From Tachypleus tridentatus (taxonomy: Eukaryota > Arthropoda > Merostomata > Xiphosura > Limulidae), in contig NC_134834.1 of assembly GCF_004210375.1 (NCBI RefSeq), forward strand, positions 160,351,290-160,415,289: a stretch of 64,000 nucleotides of DNA, in the 5' to 3' direction. The first letter of the stretch is position 1. Every line of letters begins with the position of its first letter. Shown here piece by piece: positions 51,001 to 58,196 of the stretch. A program made the translations under genes and the position numbers. The notes beneath the pieces are model-generated. The model made no database searches and was not told where the DNA came from. It saw only the letters and a list, made by a program, of their open reading frames with translations.

Positions 51001-51485
51001 ATGTGAAATATATTAACAGGTCTTTTTCTTTAGATATATTAAAGGAGGTTGATGTAACGCTTGACAAAACTGACCAGGTTTTAAAAACACCAGCTCCTTT
51101 ATCCAAAGGTACAGAAAAATCTCTACTACATTTGAAAAATTTACAGAAGTCTCCAGTTTTATCAAAAACCTCAAAAAGAGATGATAAATTACTCATATGT
51201 ACACAGTCTAGTTTAGATAATTCATCCAGTAAAGAAAGACTAAGAGAAGAAAGTACAAAAATTTGTGAATCCATCTTTGCAAACTCAAATGCTTCTAAGG
51301 GCTCATTAAGCGGATATCGAATCCCCAAGAAATCCAAATCAGGAAACAAGAACGACATCTCTGAGAATATAAGAGGAAACTCTCCTATTTCACCTCTCTC
51401 AAAAGTTTCCTCTTTAAAAAGAGAGATTTTTTCATCCAGTGATGGTTATAAAAAAATTCAGAACTTCAAGAAACTGGAAGAATAG
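11984..51485 (+). CDS. JADE: JADE-family PHD-finger protein (rhinoceros-like), 16 coding exons
   Basis: Scaffold of the HBO1 (KAT7)-ING4/5-MEAF6 histone acetyltransferase complex in the nucleus; it reads histone H3 tails and steers the complex. Exons: 11984-12038, 12503-12562, 13813-13907, 16771-16928, 17581-17625, 18752-18912, 22456-22514, 30854-30943, 32196-32377, 37874-37979, 38796-38861, 40135-40242, 43472-43620, 46226-46346, 47477-47602 and 49434-51485. Joined they give 1,210 codons plus stop. Domains: EPL1-like region about 70-210 ([33 protein letters not shown]), C4HC3 PHD about 236-285, C2HC plus second PHD about 288-402, and WKLKRK and [15 protein letters not shown] helices about 440-545. 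A low-complexity tail with 13-residue repeats follows. The ATG has A at -3 and G at +4 and follows an in-frame stop. Uncertain points: the exon 5 donor, and a possible frameshift near the end. Vertebrate JADEs are shorter; fly rhinoceros is longer. Confidence 0.95.
12503..12562 (+). CDS. JADE: JADE coding exon 2 (basic/serine segment)
   Basis: 60 bases, phase 1 at both ends, so a cassette that could be skipped without loss of frame. Encodes [20 protein letters not shown], a basic cluster followed by acidic serines typical of JADE N-termini and a likely nuclear-localisation element. Donor GTAGGG. Confidence 0.8.
13305..13400 (+). repeat. Possible decayed tRNA-type SINE head
   Basis: GGTTGGCAGGATCAGGTGAT, a GGTAGTCTTGTAATTTGAAG stretch, GGTCAGGGTTTTATTC and TCATGGGGGCATTG follow the order of the family 1 head with heavy damage. 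The call is weak. Confidence 0.3.
13813..13907 (+). CDS. JADE: JADE coding exon 3
   Basis: Acceptor after a long T tract and CATGCAG; encodes [20 protein letters not shown] through KNNKPAE; donor GTGAGT; ends in phase 0. Phase 1 entry agrees with exon 2. Confidence 0.85.
15282..15382. repeat. Dispersed repeat copy 2
   Basis: Second copy of the repeat at 2862-2970, inside a JADE intron. The palindrome is slightly degraded here. Two similar copies 12 kb apart, one in each of two genes or their flanks, indicate a mobile or formerly mobile family. Confidence 0.65.
16771..16928 (+). CDS. JADE: JADE coding exon 4 (EPL1-like core)
   Basis: Encodes [20 protein letters not shown], then [20 protein letters not shown], a signature of JADE proteins near the N-terminus. 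Donor GTAAGT; ends in phase 2. Confidence 0.95.
17581..17625 (+). CDS. JADE: JADE coding exon 5 (small; donor uncertain)
   Basis: Acceptor TTTTTTTTCAG. With exon 4 it reads [14 protein letters not shown], matching the position of the HVI.. segment of fly rhinoceros. The strong donor GTAAGT at 17622 would leave phase 1 and hit a stop early in exon 6. The weaker GTGTCT at 17626 gives 45 bases and keeps the frame. Skipping the exon also keeps frame. Confidence 0.65.
   Translation, partial: RDKKKGKKKHNFKL
17664..17838. repeat. Dispersed repeat pair, copy A
   Basis: About 175 bp matching 19298-19474 in the same orientation. Landmarks are TGTCAAAAAAACAAGCTGAG, CAAAACAC, ACACCATAAAATGA and GGGAATTTTTATGAAACA. 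It lies just after the small JADE exon 5. The family is unknown. Confidence 0.75.
18255..18520 (+). repeat. Decayed SINE family 1
   Basis: GGCATAGTGTAATGGTTGGT head, GTCCAAGAGTTGGTAGTAAG, GTTGACTAGTTGCCTTCC and a final TTCAAAACAAATTAG keep the order of the family consensus with much substitution. It lies in the intron before exon 6. Confidence 0.6.
18752..18912 (+). CDS. JADE: JADE coding exon 6
   Basis: Encodes [20 protein letters not shown], then [20 protein letters not shown] and NEELETL, strongly JADE-like. Acceptor CTTCTCAG, donor GTATGT; phase 2 in, phase 1 out. Confidence 0.93.
19298..19474. repeat. Dispersed repeat pair, copy B
   Basis: Partner of 17664-17838, in the next intron. 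Exon 6 lies between the copies, so the pair could recombine and remove it. Confidence 0.75.
19842..20052 (-). repeat. LTR (3' copy on the element's strand)
   Basis: Left member of the direct repeat pair. A purine run, AAGAAAGGGA on the minus strand, lies just inside it and is a reasonable polypurine tract. Ends are approximate because the two LTRs have diverged. Confidence 0.7.
20230..21240 (-). pseudogene. Integrase relic of the LTR element
   Basis: In order on the minus strand: an HE(D/G)[10 protein letters not shown] zinc-region remnant (about 21230), [19 protein letters not shown] (about 21090), a [11 protein letters not shown] end-of-core motif (about 20900), [20 protein letters not shown] (about 20770) and a C-terminal barrel-like piece (about 20600-20450). 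Several stops and frame changes. Confidence 0.8.
21480..22030 (-). pseudogene. gag-like relic of the LTR element
   Basis: The minus-strand frame 22026-21769 contains [20 protein letters not shown] and [13 protein letters not shown], the layout of Ty3/gypsy capsid proteins (LL...G.....F......Y......L..YF). Further capsid-like text continues toward 21480 with stops. Confidence 0.75.
22132..22325 (-). repeat. LTR (5' copy on the element's strand)
   Basis: Right member of the pair. Just inside, the minus strand reads TGGTAACAACAATGG, which starts with TGG as tRNA primer-binding sites do; the tRNA was not identified. Confidence 0.7.
22456..22514 (+). CDS. JADE: JADE coding exon 7
   Basis: Acceptor TTATAG, donor GTGAGA; encodes [20 protein letters not shown], matching the helix before the first PHD finger. 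The open frame upstream of 22456 is intron. The LTR element ends only about 130 bp before this acceptor. Confidence 0.9.
23330..24830 (-). pseudogene. LINE (non-LTR) endonuclease/reverse transcriptase relic
   Basis: Minus-strand translation gives, from high to low coordinate, an endonuclease end ([11 protein letters not shown] near 24600), a linker with [20 protein letters not shown], and RT text. The RT text includes [37 protein letters not shown] and [16 protein letters not shown] (about 23960-23730), then VHKVQHKR-like text (about 23590). Stops and frameshifts throughout. The motif wording is of the Jockey/CR1-like type, but the clade is not certain. It sits in the JADE intron 22515-30853. 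Confidence 0.8.
25116..25228. repeat. Perfect 20-bp inverted repeat around a 73-bp spacer
   Basis: TATCTTTTTATTTTGCTAAG at 25116-25135 and its exact reverse complement at 25209-25228. The spacer has two related pieces (CCCCATTCAGCTTCTTCCATT and GTCCCATTCTGTTTGATTCA in outline). It may be a tiny MITE or a hairpin-forming fold-back; no target duplication was identified. Confidence 0.7.
25230..27360. other. JADE intron DNA without recognised features
   Basis: AT-rich sequence without convincing exon, RNA gene or element on either strand. A weak SINE-head-like stretch occurs near 26780-26860. Confidence 0.4.
27405..27560 (+). repeat. Upstream Penelope terminal repeat
   Basis: About 150 bp aligned with 29275-29440. 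Shared words include ATATCCA, ATGTTTCA.CAACCATAAAT and CTTCT.TT.ACAC. It encodes the C-terminal nuclease region of a preceding unit ([12 protein letters not shown]). Confidence 0.7.
29275..29440 (+). repeat. Downstream Penelope terminal repeat
   Basis: Partner of 27405-27560, at the 3' end of the body. A run of about 14 A (29610-29625) lies just after the coding remnant. Confidence 0.7.
30854..30943 (+). CDS. JADE: JADE coding exon 8 (start of PHD1)
   Basis: Encodes [20 protein letters not shown], then [10 protein letters not shown], the invariant JADE lead-in and the first zinc-ligand pair of the C4HC3 finger. Donor GTGAGT; phase 0 both ends. Confidence 0.96.
31958..32040 (+). mobile_element. 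Second copy (fragment) of the hammerhead-type repeat
   Basis: It starts with the same CAGTGATGTCGAGAAAACCC as the element at 7886 and continues through AAAAACGGCTCATTTGGGTT. It then matches the reverse complement of the other end of that element (GGGTCGAGAAAA-like) before losing similarity. The ribozyme core is absent. It sits in a JADE intron, about 150 bp upstream of the exon at 32196. Confidence 0.65.
32196..32377 (+). CDS. JADE: JADE coding exon 9 (PHD1 body)
   Basis: Encodes [20 protein letters not shown], then [20 protein letters not shown] and [15 protein letters not shown]. All remaining PHD1 ligands (CxxC, HxxC, CxxC) are present, followed by the first Cys pair of the C2HC knuckle. 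Acceptor CATAG, donor GTGAGA; ends phase 2. Confidence 0.97.
32448..33207 (+). mobile_element. SINE family 1 with triplicated 3' part
   Basis: A normal family 1 head and body start at 32461. From AAAAGAGTAGCCCAAGAG the sequence repeats with a 231-bp period (starts 32600, 32831, 33062). Each of the first two periods holds about 136 bp of SINE body plus about 95 bp of non-SINE sequence; the third ends with the CAAACAAAC tail. AACTACAGTATTG lies at 32448-32460 and again at 33195-33207, so one target-site duplication brackets the whole composite. Confidence 0.88.
34350..35855 (+). pseudogene. DIRS reverse transcriptase-RNase H relic
   Basis: Motifs lie in at least three frames. The two longest open stretches (34534-35043 and 35349-35855) are partly out of frame with the ancestral protein, so their full translations should not be read as a product. 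A T-tract expansion near 34747-34762 is one break. Confidence 0.75.
36200..36720 (+). pseudogene. DIRS tyrosine-recombinase relic
   Basis: [34 protein letters not shown] and [18 protein letters not shown] keep the order seen in DIRS-family recombinases. The usual HEVR-like site reads HQAH and the later Trp codon reads TAG, so catalysis is lost. Confidence 0.65.
36721..37873. other. Rest of the DIRS-bearing intron
   Basis: Possibly the 3' non-coding end of the DIRS element (terminal repeats not found), then ordinary AT-rich intron with a 15-A run near 37546. Confidence 0.35.
37874..37979 (+). CDS. JADE: JADE coding exon 10 (C2HC knuckle)
   Basis: Encodes [20 protein letters not shown] and [14 protein letters not shown]; His and Cys of the knuckle (HVSC) are intact. 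Acceptor TTTACTAG, donor GTAAGT. Confidence 0.97.
38796..38861 (+). CDS. JADE: JADE coding exon 11 (PHD2 start)
   Basis: Encodes [20 protein letters not shown] then CS, with the first two Cys pairs of the extended PHD. Phase 0 both ends, donor GTAAGT. Confidence 0.97.
39498..39635. repeat. 69-bp tandem duplication
   Basis: Two adjacent 69-bp units (39498-39566, 39567-39635) both start GACCAT.TTTAATGCTTTGC and end ACATTCTCA, with about ten differences. JADE intron. Confidence 0.85.
40135..40242 (+). CDS. JADE: JADE coding exon 12 (PHD2 core)
   Basis: Encodes [20 protein letters not shown], then [16 protein letters not shown]; the HVTC ligands are intact. Phase 0 both ends, donor GTGAGT. Confidence 0.97.
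41934..41967 (+). repeat. Decayed hammerhead-like relic
   Basis: CCTGAAAATGACCTAGGAAG then GTTGAAATGTGGTT aligns along its whole length with the motif at 7950-7984, with about 8 differences in 35. The C3-A9 box is damaged (G8 to A), so it is probably an old, inactive copy in a JADE intron. Confidence 0.45.
42067..42352. repeat. 185-bp-period duplication
   Basis: CTAAATC.TT through TTGATTTATGTTTGTATTTT and ACAAATGAAATATAAAA occur at 42067-42168 and 42252-42352, separated by about 80 bp that contains TTTCATTGATGAAACATCAA, a small palindrome. JADE intron. Confidence 0.8.
43472..43620 (+). CDS. JADE: JADE coding exon 13
   Basis: Starts [20 protein letters not shown], giving the last Cys-His pair of PHD2 and then a serine/acid linker. 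Donor GTAATT; phase 2 out. Confidence 0.95.
46226..46346 (+). CDS. JADE: JADE coding exon 14
   Basis: Encodes [20 protein letters not shown], then [18 protein letters not shown]; the YWKLKRK motif is typical of JADE and BRPF-like scaffolds. Donor GTAAGC. Confidence 0.95.
47477..47602 (+). CDS. JADE: JADE coding exon 15
   Basis: Encodes [20 protein letters not shown], then [16 protein letters not shown], a conserved helix. Phase 0 both ends, donor GTATAT. Confidence 0.95.
49434..51485 (+). CDS. JADE: JADE last coding exon with long disordered tail
   Basis: Acceptor TTCTTTCAG. It opens [20 protein letters not shown] (the first codon GTG is an internal valine, not a start) and completes the conserved helix. 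Then come about 600 residues rich in Ser, Lys, Glu and Asp with no recognised domain, including a 13-residue tandem repeat. It stops at TAG 51483-51485. A further open frame to 51837, offset by one base, may be the true C-terminus. Confidence 0.93.
   Translation: MRNLCYMVIRREKLFRSWLKLREEIFQTQAKTLANKSLKLTNQDIEAVMSANQGSSVYDKIYSRDRELVPHTLAVLAKLNPAEYTYIEKVPKKKKEKPSFYRLPNPYAKQYFNGTYARSKRRLSSVLNGSKNLEKSSESAFFDSKIQNDIDMDATHESIDLKKLPETSEVKMITVDTSSFVDESLSLSSESIHASDINLCRGFGDDLELKSCKKKSCDSVEENEKKESVGMFNVNNNTKCGESKLEDKKCSGELEVNIGEKELDGEPEVTYIEKHWDCGSEVKFNKEINVEKIADKKGLDGEAELVNKRDTVTEPVVKASKRGLADETEVENSKGELGNGAEVKAGKGELGNGAEVKAGRKELGDEGELMTSEKELSDEMEVKVNKGELNSGDKVKASKGEFEGEAVMKGSRNKLTVSAKEKVSIKELVNIPQKEESLNKSDGKSEVLVTTLTTRQSDQDMESCSVENGSETLVSNTKGLGGKEEVNKSVSEFGSLGENHIEKLVDHLPVIENIKDTKSDIVNVKYINRSFSLDILKEVDVTLDKTDQVLKTPAPLSKGTEKSLLHLKNLQKSPVLSKTSKRDDKLLICTQSSLDNSSSKERLREESTKICESIFANSNASKGSLSGYRIPKKSKSGNKNDISENIRGNSPISPLSKVSSLKREIFSSSDGYKKIQNFKKLEE
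50172..50666 (+). repeat. JADE: 39-bp (13-residue) coding tandem repeat
   Basis: About 12 units, consensus [13 protein letters not shown], with two identical copies at 50433-50471 and 50472-50510. More diverged units include [52 protein letters not shown] and [13 protein letters not shown]. All keep the reading frame. One interruption (10 residues at 50289-50318) and one 12-residue unit break strict periodicity. Confidence 0.85.
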
Positions 51486-51837
51486 TCAGGAGTTTAATAG
51501 CCACTCTGTGCTGTTGAATGGTGAAAATCAAAACCAGTCAAAGAGACTAGTCATCAAGTTACGCAAGGATCCAACCTTTTGTGACTCTCGCCAGTGGAAA
51601 AGAGATCCCAGTTTTGGAGAAGGTACAGGTGCCTTTAAAGTTGTACAAAATGATTGGCAATCGCCACCTAAAAGAACTGATCACAACCTCCGTTCCAACA
51701 GGAGAATTCAACTTTCTGATCCAATATGGATGGCCTCAAAAGACTGTGGTAGCAAAGAAAATGGTACAAATAGTAGGTATTCAATGAGGTTTAGAACCAA
51801 TTTGAATGTATGTAAACCAGACACAGGGGTAAGCTAG
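51418..51837 (+). other. JADE: Out-of-frame open extension after the JADE stop (possible true C-terminus)
   Basis: In the frame one base ahead of the last exon, 140 codons are open from just after TAA (51415-51417) to TAG (51835-51837). The product is basic and varied (KRLVIKLRKDPTFCDSRQW, later RSNRRIQLSDPIWMA) and looks like protein rather than 3' UTR. A single extra base between 51418 and 51482, for example in the 6-T run (51427-51432) or 7-A run (51450-51456), or a small intron, would join it to the upstream frame. Confidence 0.6.
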
Positions 51838-53900
51838 CATAGACTGTTTTCTGATGCTAGCTGAAAATTAGTGAGAACTTTTACAAGCACAAGATTATAC
51901 AAAAACTCAAAATCACCCAATTTCCAAATATTTGCATTTGTGAAATCTTACATTGTTTTAAGTTGTGTAAACATATTTTAAATTTCATCCTGTTTGAATG
52001 AAAGTAAAAATAAAAAATGTATGAATTTTGTATATTTGAAAAGTTAATAGCTGTAAAGAAACTTTCTGTTACAATACATGTATTTTCAGTTTTTTTAAGT
52101 GCAAAGGTCAAGTGCACTGGATTACAGTGCTTTTTAAAATTTGTTAAATGAAATTTTTACTTAATCAGTTTTGTACCTTTTTTTAATGAACTGTGGCACA
52201 AGTAGAGCAGTCTAATATCCTTTGACAAGTAAGTATTGTAATAAACATTAAAAGGTTAGTTTACAGTAATATCTATTAGGTTTAGGTTTTGTGTTTTGCC
52301 TAATATCTTTCTGTGATTATGCTCATATGTAACTTAATTTTTTAAAGTTAATGAATGTATACTACATTGAAAGAAATAGTTTTTTTTTTCACAGATTTTC
52401 CTAATATGTTTTATTTAGTACCGAGAAGACTAAGACTAAAAAGTTGCAGATATGCCAGTGTTAAACAGTCAATAGCAGTTACAAATACAAAATATTAGGG
52501 TGCTGGAAGCAAAATGTTTGTCAGTCAGCTAAACTTTACATCAAAGTTTCGTTTTGTGTTGGTCTTTGGGCAGGGATCTTACTTTAGTATATTGTGATTA
52601 AATTTGATGTATAATTTTAGTCTACTAACTGGGCTTCATTCATATGGTTGAGACTAGAATTTTGAGTTGAATATATCAATATCCACTATGCAATTTATCA
52701 ACACATATCCCTGTGCAATGTTAGTTTTACCAAAATATTTCCTTTGCTCACAATAACTATGTATACAAACACATACATATATATTTACTGTGAGCAGCAG
52801 AAATATATTCGTTGTCACATACAATGCTATTTTTTCCAGAATTTTTCCTCTGCTTACAATAAATACACACACACACACACACACGTTGATTAAACTAATG
52901 TTGTGGATTGTTGTGTTAAAAGGAAAAGTTGTATTTTATTTACATATTTGGTGATATATACTATGTATCTACAGACTATTGCTAAAGAGAATGGTTTTCA
53001 AATATTAAGAGTTGCATTAAGTTGGTTAAGTAGGAAATCCCAAGGAACATAGAACTTGCAAACTTGAAACTGTGTCAGCATAAAAAAAAAATTGTATTTT
53101 AACAATAAGTAATTATTAATTCATTATATCTAGCTAACAAAACCAAACTGAGTTCAGTAGTCTCTGTTACCTTTTATTAAATATTATATTTTGAAGCCAA
53201 GCACCTTTTCACATACTGGCTAAATATCACCCAGCCCAACTGACAATTAAATTAGGGTAATGTTTTTTTTTCTGTTAACACTTTTTTTATTTTAAAAAAT
53301 AGTCCAGTGTAATATTTTATTCTTCTTTATTATTATCTGCAAAAATAGATGCTCAAAAATGTTTTTTTATTTATTTATTTTTTAAAAAAGGCCCATTATC
53401 CTATGTATTTCTAGATAACCAAATAACCTTTGTTTTACTTGATGAAGTGCATAATCATATTTCTGGCAGGTATGAGAAACACCATCTTATGTGGAAAACT
53501 TAAAATGCTGAAAAACTAGTTCTGGGTGTGCACAGATGCCTATTTTGCAGACGAAGGTTAAATCGAATGACAAAATTAACATTCTTATTGTTAAATTAAA
53601 AACAGAAAATTTTAAACGTCAAAATGGTAAATAAATTCGCCCAGTATTATAGGTGGGTTTATTGACTGCATTTTTTGGTAATGTTTATTATATACATAGA
53701 ACGTTATAAGAAATGTATATATGAGATTTTGTGATACGTTGAACTTGTACCTGTTATAACGTTTAAAAGTTGTAATTCTCCAATCTGAAACGTTATTCAA
53801 AGAAAAAGTGAAATATAAAAGTGTAGTAAAGGATATAAAGTATGAACCTCAGGTTGTAAGCTTGGATTTGGTTGAACTTACGGAGATTTTAACTATATAA
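51838..53900 (+). other. Probable JADE 3' UTR and downstream AT-rich DNA
   Basis: No reading frame is supported. The first AATAAA after the tail is at 52009-52014 and another at 52240-52245. The true cleavage site cannot be chosen from sequence. The stretch also holds a 106-bp-period duplication (52716-52863) and a short AC microsatellite (about 52865-52884). Confidence 0.5.
52009..52014 (+). terminator. Candidate polyadenylation signal AATAAA
   Basis: First canonical hexamer after both possible JADE stops (51485 and 51837). The hexamer is common in AT-rich DNA, so its use is uncertain; an alternative lies at 52240-52245. Confidence 0.35.
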
Positions 53901-56900
53901 AAAATCGAAAACATTTTAAGCCAATCTTTATACTTTAATATTTAAAATTGTTCAGAGTAGGATCCGTTGTCATCTACATTTATTTTTGCGCCAAATTTAC
54001 AGTCGGAACTGGTTTTATACTATATAATAAAACCCGTATGTATAAAAAAACATAAACGCTACTTCCATTGTTTGTGTGTAGGAGTGTGTGTGTATATATA
54101 CACACATATATTCCTTTATGTATAAATTGTATAAAAATCAATGTTACAATTAAAGAATTTTAACACACATTTGTGCTTGAGTATTTATTTTCATAATGTA
54201 TACTTTCTTATTTATGTTTAAAGATGTTGATAATCAGTAAACTGAGCAACTTCTGCTTCGTGCAATAAAATTGTATTTTTTGGTAGTGGTATTTTGTTTT
54301 TGGAGGTGCACAAAATTTATAAAATACAGAAGTGAATCTGAATGTTTGAAGTAATTAGAACAGTTCAGTAGCCTGCCTAGACTAGTCTGATGACCTGAGG
54401 AGACCTCTGTGGCTGCGATGTCAGACCTAAAAGAGTTAAACCTTTTCTTTTCTTTTTTTTTTTACAACACGTGAAACCCAAACAATTCTCTAGTACAAAA
54501 GGCACTTTGAGTCGAATTGTCCAATTGAGAAATGACTAATTCGTCTGATAAGAAACATCACATACAGCAACTCAACAGGGCGACCGTACTGTAAAAAAAA
54601 AAAAAAAAATCATACGTAGAACTTTAATATATAAACTCTGTTGGCTGAGATGGGATAACAGATCCATCCTCAAGATACCTCTCTGTATCTAATGAGCAAT
54701 ATTACCTACTCCCCTACTCGCGTGTGGTGTTTTTACACGCACTTCCCTACTCCTGATTTTCTTTTTGTGTAATTTAAACAAGTATAACGAACTTTTCCGC
54801 ATGCACGTGCGTTACCCGTTTTTATTTATAGATACTTCATTCAGAGGTAAATTTAATTTTATAGCAAGAAGAGAGAAAAAAACAAAAGGTATATTTTGAA
54901 AATATTAAGAGAAAAAAATCACTATTCTAACTGTTGAAACGGAATGCAATGTTTTTAATACTGCTTTACACAAATAAGCCTAATATGTAAATTGTGCCGT
55001 CTACACACAAGCACAACTTTTTCACTTTCGGGGGGGCATTGTAGTATTCTTAATTCGGCGACATGAACTGATGACGATATAGTAACTTCTCTTTCAGATT
55101 AAATCGATGGGTTCTACGAAGTGAGTTGTGCGGTGGGACAGTGGTAAGTTCACAGATTTGCAACGCGTAGATATGAGCTAGCACGATGTGACTTTGTTTT
55201 AAAACAACCAGTGTACTGCAAAGTTTAAAAATAGAAAAACGATCTACACTTTTTGTTTTAAGGCCGTAGAATCGGCAGTGGGTGCTATTGACAAGTTGCT
55301 TTCCTGCTATCAGTTTATTATAGACGTTTGGCTGCAGGAAACCCATGAGCAATTTTTGTGTGAATATTCTAAAATACAGTTTTATCACTCCCCCTTCTCT
55401 CTCTTTTTAATAAGTATTTGCTTTGGCTTTTCCATAAAGTAGAGATCATATGTTCAGCAGATTTACTTAGAGGTGAACACAGTCTGTTAGAAATCGAACC
55501 GTGTATGTTTTTGTCATGCCTTCAAAAAGTAAAAAAGATGAGTCATTACGCAAGAATCGTAAGCATACAAAGTTGTATTTTACTTTAAAACAGGTTCGCA
55601 GTCATGCTGTCAATCTAGTTATCGCAGAGTGACATCGAAAGTTGATCTTCATGCTTGGCAATAAAAAAAAAAAATTTAGCATGCTGCGGTCCTGTCAGTT
55701 TCATAACTGTATAGGAGAGTGTTTTTTCTGCAAAGTTTCCAGAAATTCTTCGTGTCAGTATAATTAATTTATTTATAATCTGTTTGGACGTTTTTTTCTG
55801 TGTGTTATGAACAACATAATTGATCTGATTTCAAATTGAGATACATTCATAGTCATTTCAATAATAAATGTCACCCCGTTGTTACAGTGATAAACCTAAT
55901 GGATTTACAACCATAAAATGAGGGATTCTCTCGGTGAACATAGCACATAGCCTGATGTAGATTTGCTATAAAAAATGCAATAATTGCGTTGAATATTGAG
56001 TGTATTAATAGCTTAAATGCTTCTCGTCGCCAGAGTAAAAATTTACATTCCATTGTTGATAATTTTGTCTTTTTTAATTATTTCTGTTTCTTATTCATTC
56101 CCAACTGGGTCACGGGTAAGTTTGGAGATTTATAACGCTAAAATTCTGGATTCGATTACATAAAGTGGACAGAGTACAGTTATACCATTATATAGGATTT
56201 CCACTGAAAGAACAAGAACCGTTTTATATATTTCTACTATCGTTTAAAGCTGGTATTCCAAAATCTTCCCTTTAATATCTATATCAGTGAAAATTAGGTC
56301 AATTAATTTTATATAAAACGGGAAGAAATAAACAAAACTTGCAAAAAATATCAAATCGAATCTTGGATGTATATTATAAAACTAGTAGAGGAGATAATTT
56401 TAGGTGATTAAATAAAGTAATTTGAAAACTTCTAACAGGAATTCCGCATTACATATGTTATTCCTAATAACGTTTTGGGACAACATGGAATCTATTGGTC
56501 CATCTCTGCTGTTTTGGCCACTAAAATAAACTGAACATAAAATGTATATTTGTCACCTTGGCATTAAATGAAAATACAAATGTACCTGCGTTTGAAATAG
56601 CTTTCATTACAGCCAGTCAAGTAATTGAAGAAACTAAAATATCAGAAAAAGTTAATAAAGATACTTATGCAAGAGAAATTTTCACTTAGAAAGAAAACAA
56701 TAAACACTGGAAAAAATTCATTATGTTATTTGAGACTTCAACTACTTGAAAATAACAGCAGGTGAAAATATAAAGAAATTAAAATAACTGTGAAGGAAAT
56801 ATGTTGTCAACGTTTTGTTTGAACAGACTTCGTCGGTTTATTTGTTTAAAATCAGCACGTAGCAGTCCTTAATTTTGAACTAAAGACTAAAGGGAAGACA

Positions 56901-56953
56901 GACGACTGTTGAACAGCACCCGTCACTAACACTGGGGCTACTCCTTTCAGAAT
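53901..56953. other. Intergenic DNA with SINE fragments
   Basis: No supported gene. Family 2 SINE fragments on the plus strand are near 55129-55190 and 56103-56190. A short ATG-led segment with a good donor (55516-55558) is listed among the findings. Confidence 0.4.
54385..54426 (+). other. Short nested hairpin
   Basis: GTCTGA (54385-54390) pairs with TCAGAC (54421-54426), and GAGG-AGA-CCTC folds inside. A T-rich run follows about 20 bases later. Not assigned to any RNA family. Confidence 0.3.
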
Positions 56954-56954
56954 G

Positions 56955-57191
56955 GGCCTGGCATGGCCAAGCGCGTAAGGCGTGCGACTCGTAATCCGAG
57001 GGTCGCGGGTTCGCGCTAAATATGCTCGCCCTCTCAGCCGTGGGGGTGTATAATGTTACGATCAATCCCACTATTCGTTGGTAAAAGAGTTGGCGGTGGG
57101 TGGTGATGACTAGTCTTACACTGCTAAATTAGGGACGGCTAGCACAGATAGCCCTCGAGTAGCTTTGTGCGAAATTCCAAAACAAAACAAA
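56955..57191 (+). repeat. SINE family 1 with small internal deletions
   Basis: Head GGCCTGGCATGGCCAAGCGC, B-box region GGGTTCGCGC, CACTATTCGTTGGTAAAAGA, TTAGGGACGGCTAG and a CAAAACAAAC tail. It lacks the AGCCCAAG and GCTGCCTTCCCTCTA blocks of other copies. It is flanked by CCTTTCAGAATG at 56943-56954 and 57192-57203, a perfect 12-bp duplication, which marks it as fairly young. Confidence 0.92.
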
Positions 57192-58092
57192 CCTTTCAGA
57201 ATGAATACGAGTGGAATTTTACCGTCATTTTCTAAGCCTATCCACAGCCTCAAACTGAAAAGCGCGTTTCTGCAACAATTCTTGGTTCATAGCCTGGGCA
57301 TACTAGTTACACTTAGTCAAGCTTCATTTGAACCACTTCATTATTTTCTCCTTGCAACGATTTTTACTATTGTGGATTTTGCCACATTGTAACTACATTT
57401 AGTTATTAGAGGTAGAAACTGCAACATTCAACGGATTACGCTACTGGATATTTTTTAATCCAATCTAGGAAAATGTTGTTTTTTTACTTAAAATATTTAT
57501 AAATATTAAATCTTAAAAAATGTACCCTTTATTTTTTTCAATGCATCAGATGTAAAGAATGTTTGGAGCGTAACTCATTCCAAGTGTATTAAACAACACT
57601 AAACAATACATACATTCAGACAATGTAAACTTCTAAAGCAGTTTATAACCGTATGAATTGAATAAATATAAATTATTCAAAGCTATCTAGTAAAAGAATA
57701 TACTATCCATACCTTCTAATAAGGCTATTTACATTTCTTATAAGGCTTAATTGTATCACAGTTGTGCGCGAGAATTTTACTCGGAAATTCGATTTTTTTT
57801 TGCTTTTGTAAAATAAAGTCAAGAGTAGTGACATTTGACAAATTGTTTTATAAGGTATATCCATTTTTTAAAAAATGTCTAAGAGCCTTTTTTTTTTTAA
57901 AGCGTACTGATTGTCCATTTGGACAACCTGATCAATGTCACACCACCATTATGTACAAGAAGGACATTTGCACTGTATACTACTCTACTTTATGTGTATG
58001 AGACAGTAAATATAAGTTTACAAAGTTTAATGTATCTACAGCTATTTATTGCAAACTTCGTGGCCCTATTAACAATGTTGCTCTTTCCTCCT

Positions 58093-58196
58093 GGCCTGAC
58101 ATGGCTAAGTGGTTAAGGCACTCGACTCGTTAGACTCGTTAGTCGGCTAGTGCAGACGGCCTTCGAGCAGCTTTGCTCGAAATTCAAACCAAACTC
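58093..58196 (+). repeat. SINE family 1, large internal deletion
   Basis: It keeps the A-box head (GACATGGCTAAGTGGTTAAG) and the end (GGCTAGTGCAGACGGCCTTC, GAAATTCAAACC) but loses the middle. GACTCGTTAGACTCGTTAG at the joint is a small duplication. Confidence 0.8.

Noticed and set aside
50930-51358. 142-codon minus-strand frame
   Set aside because: Also antisense to the JADE coding exon, with biased Ser/Leu/Phe content expected from the complement of Lys/Glu-rich codons.
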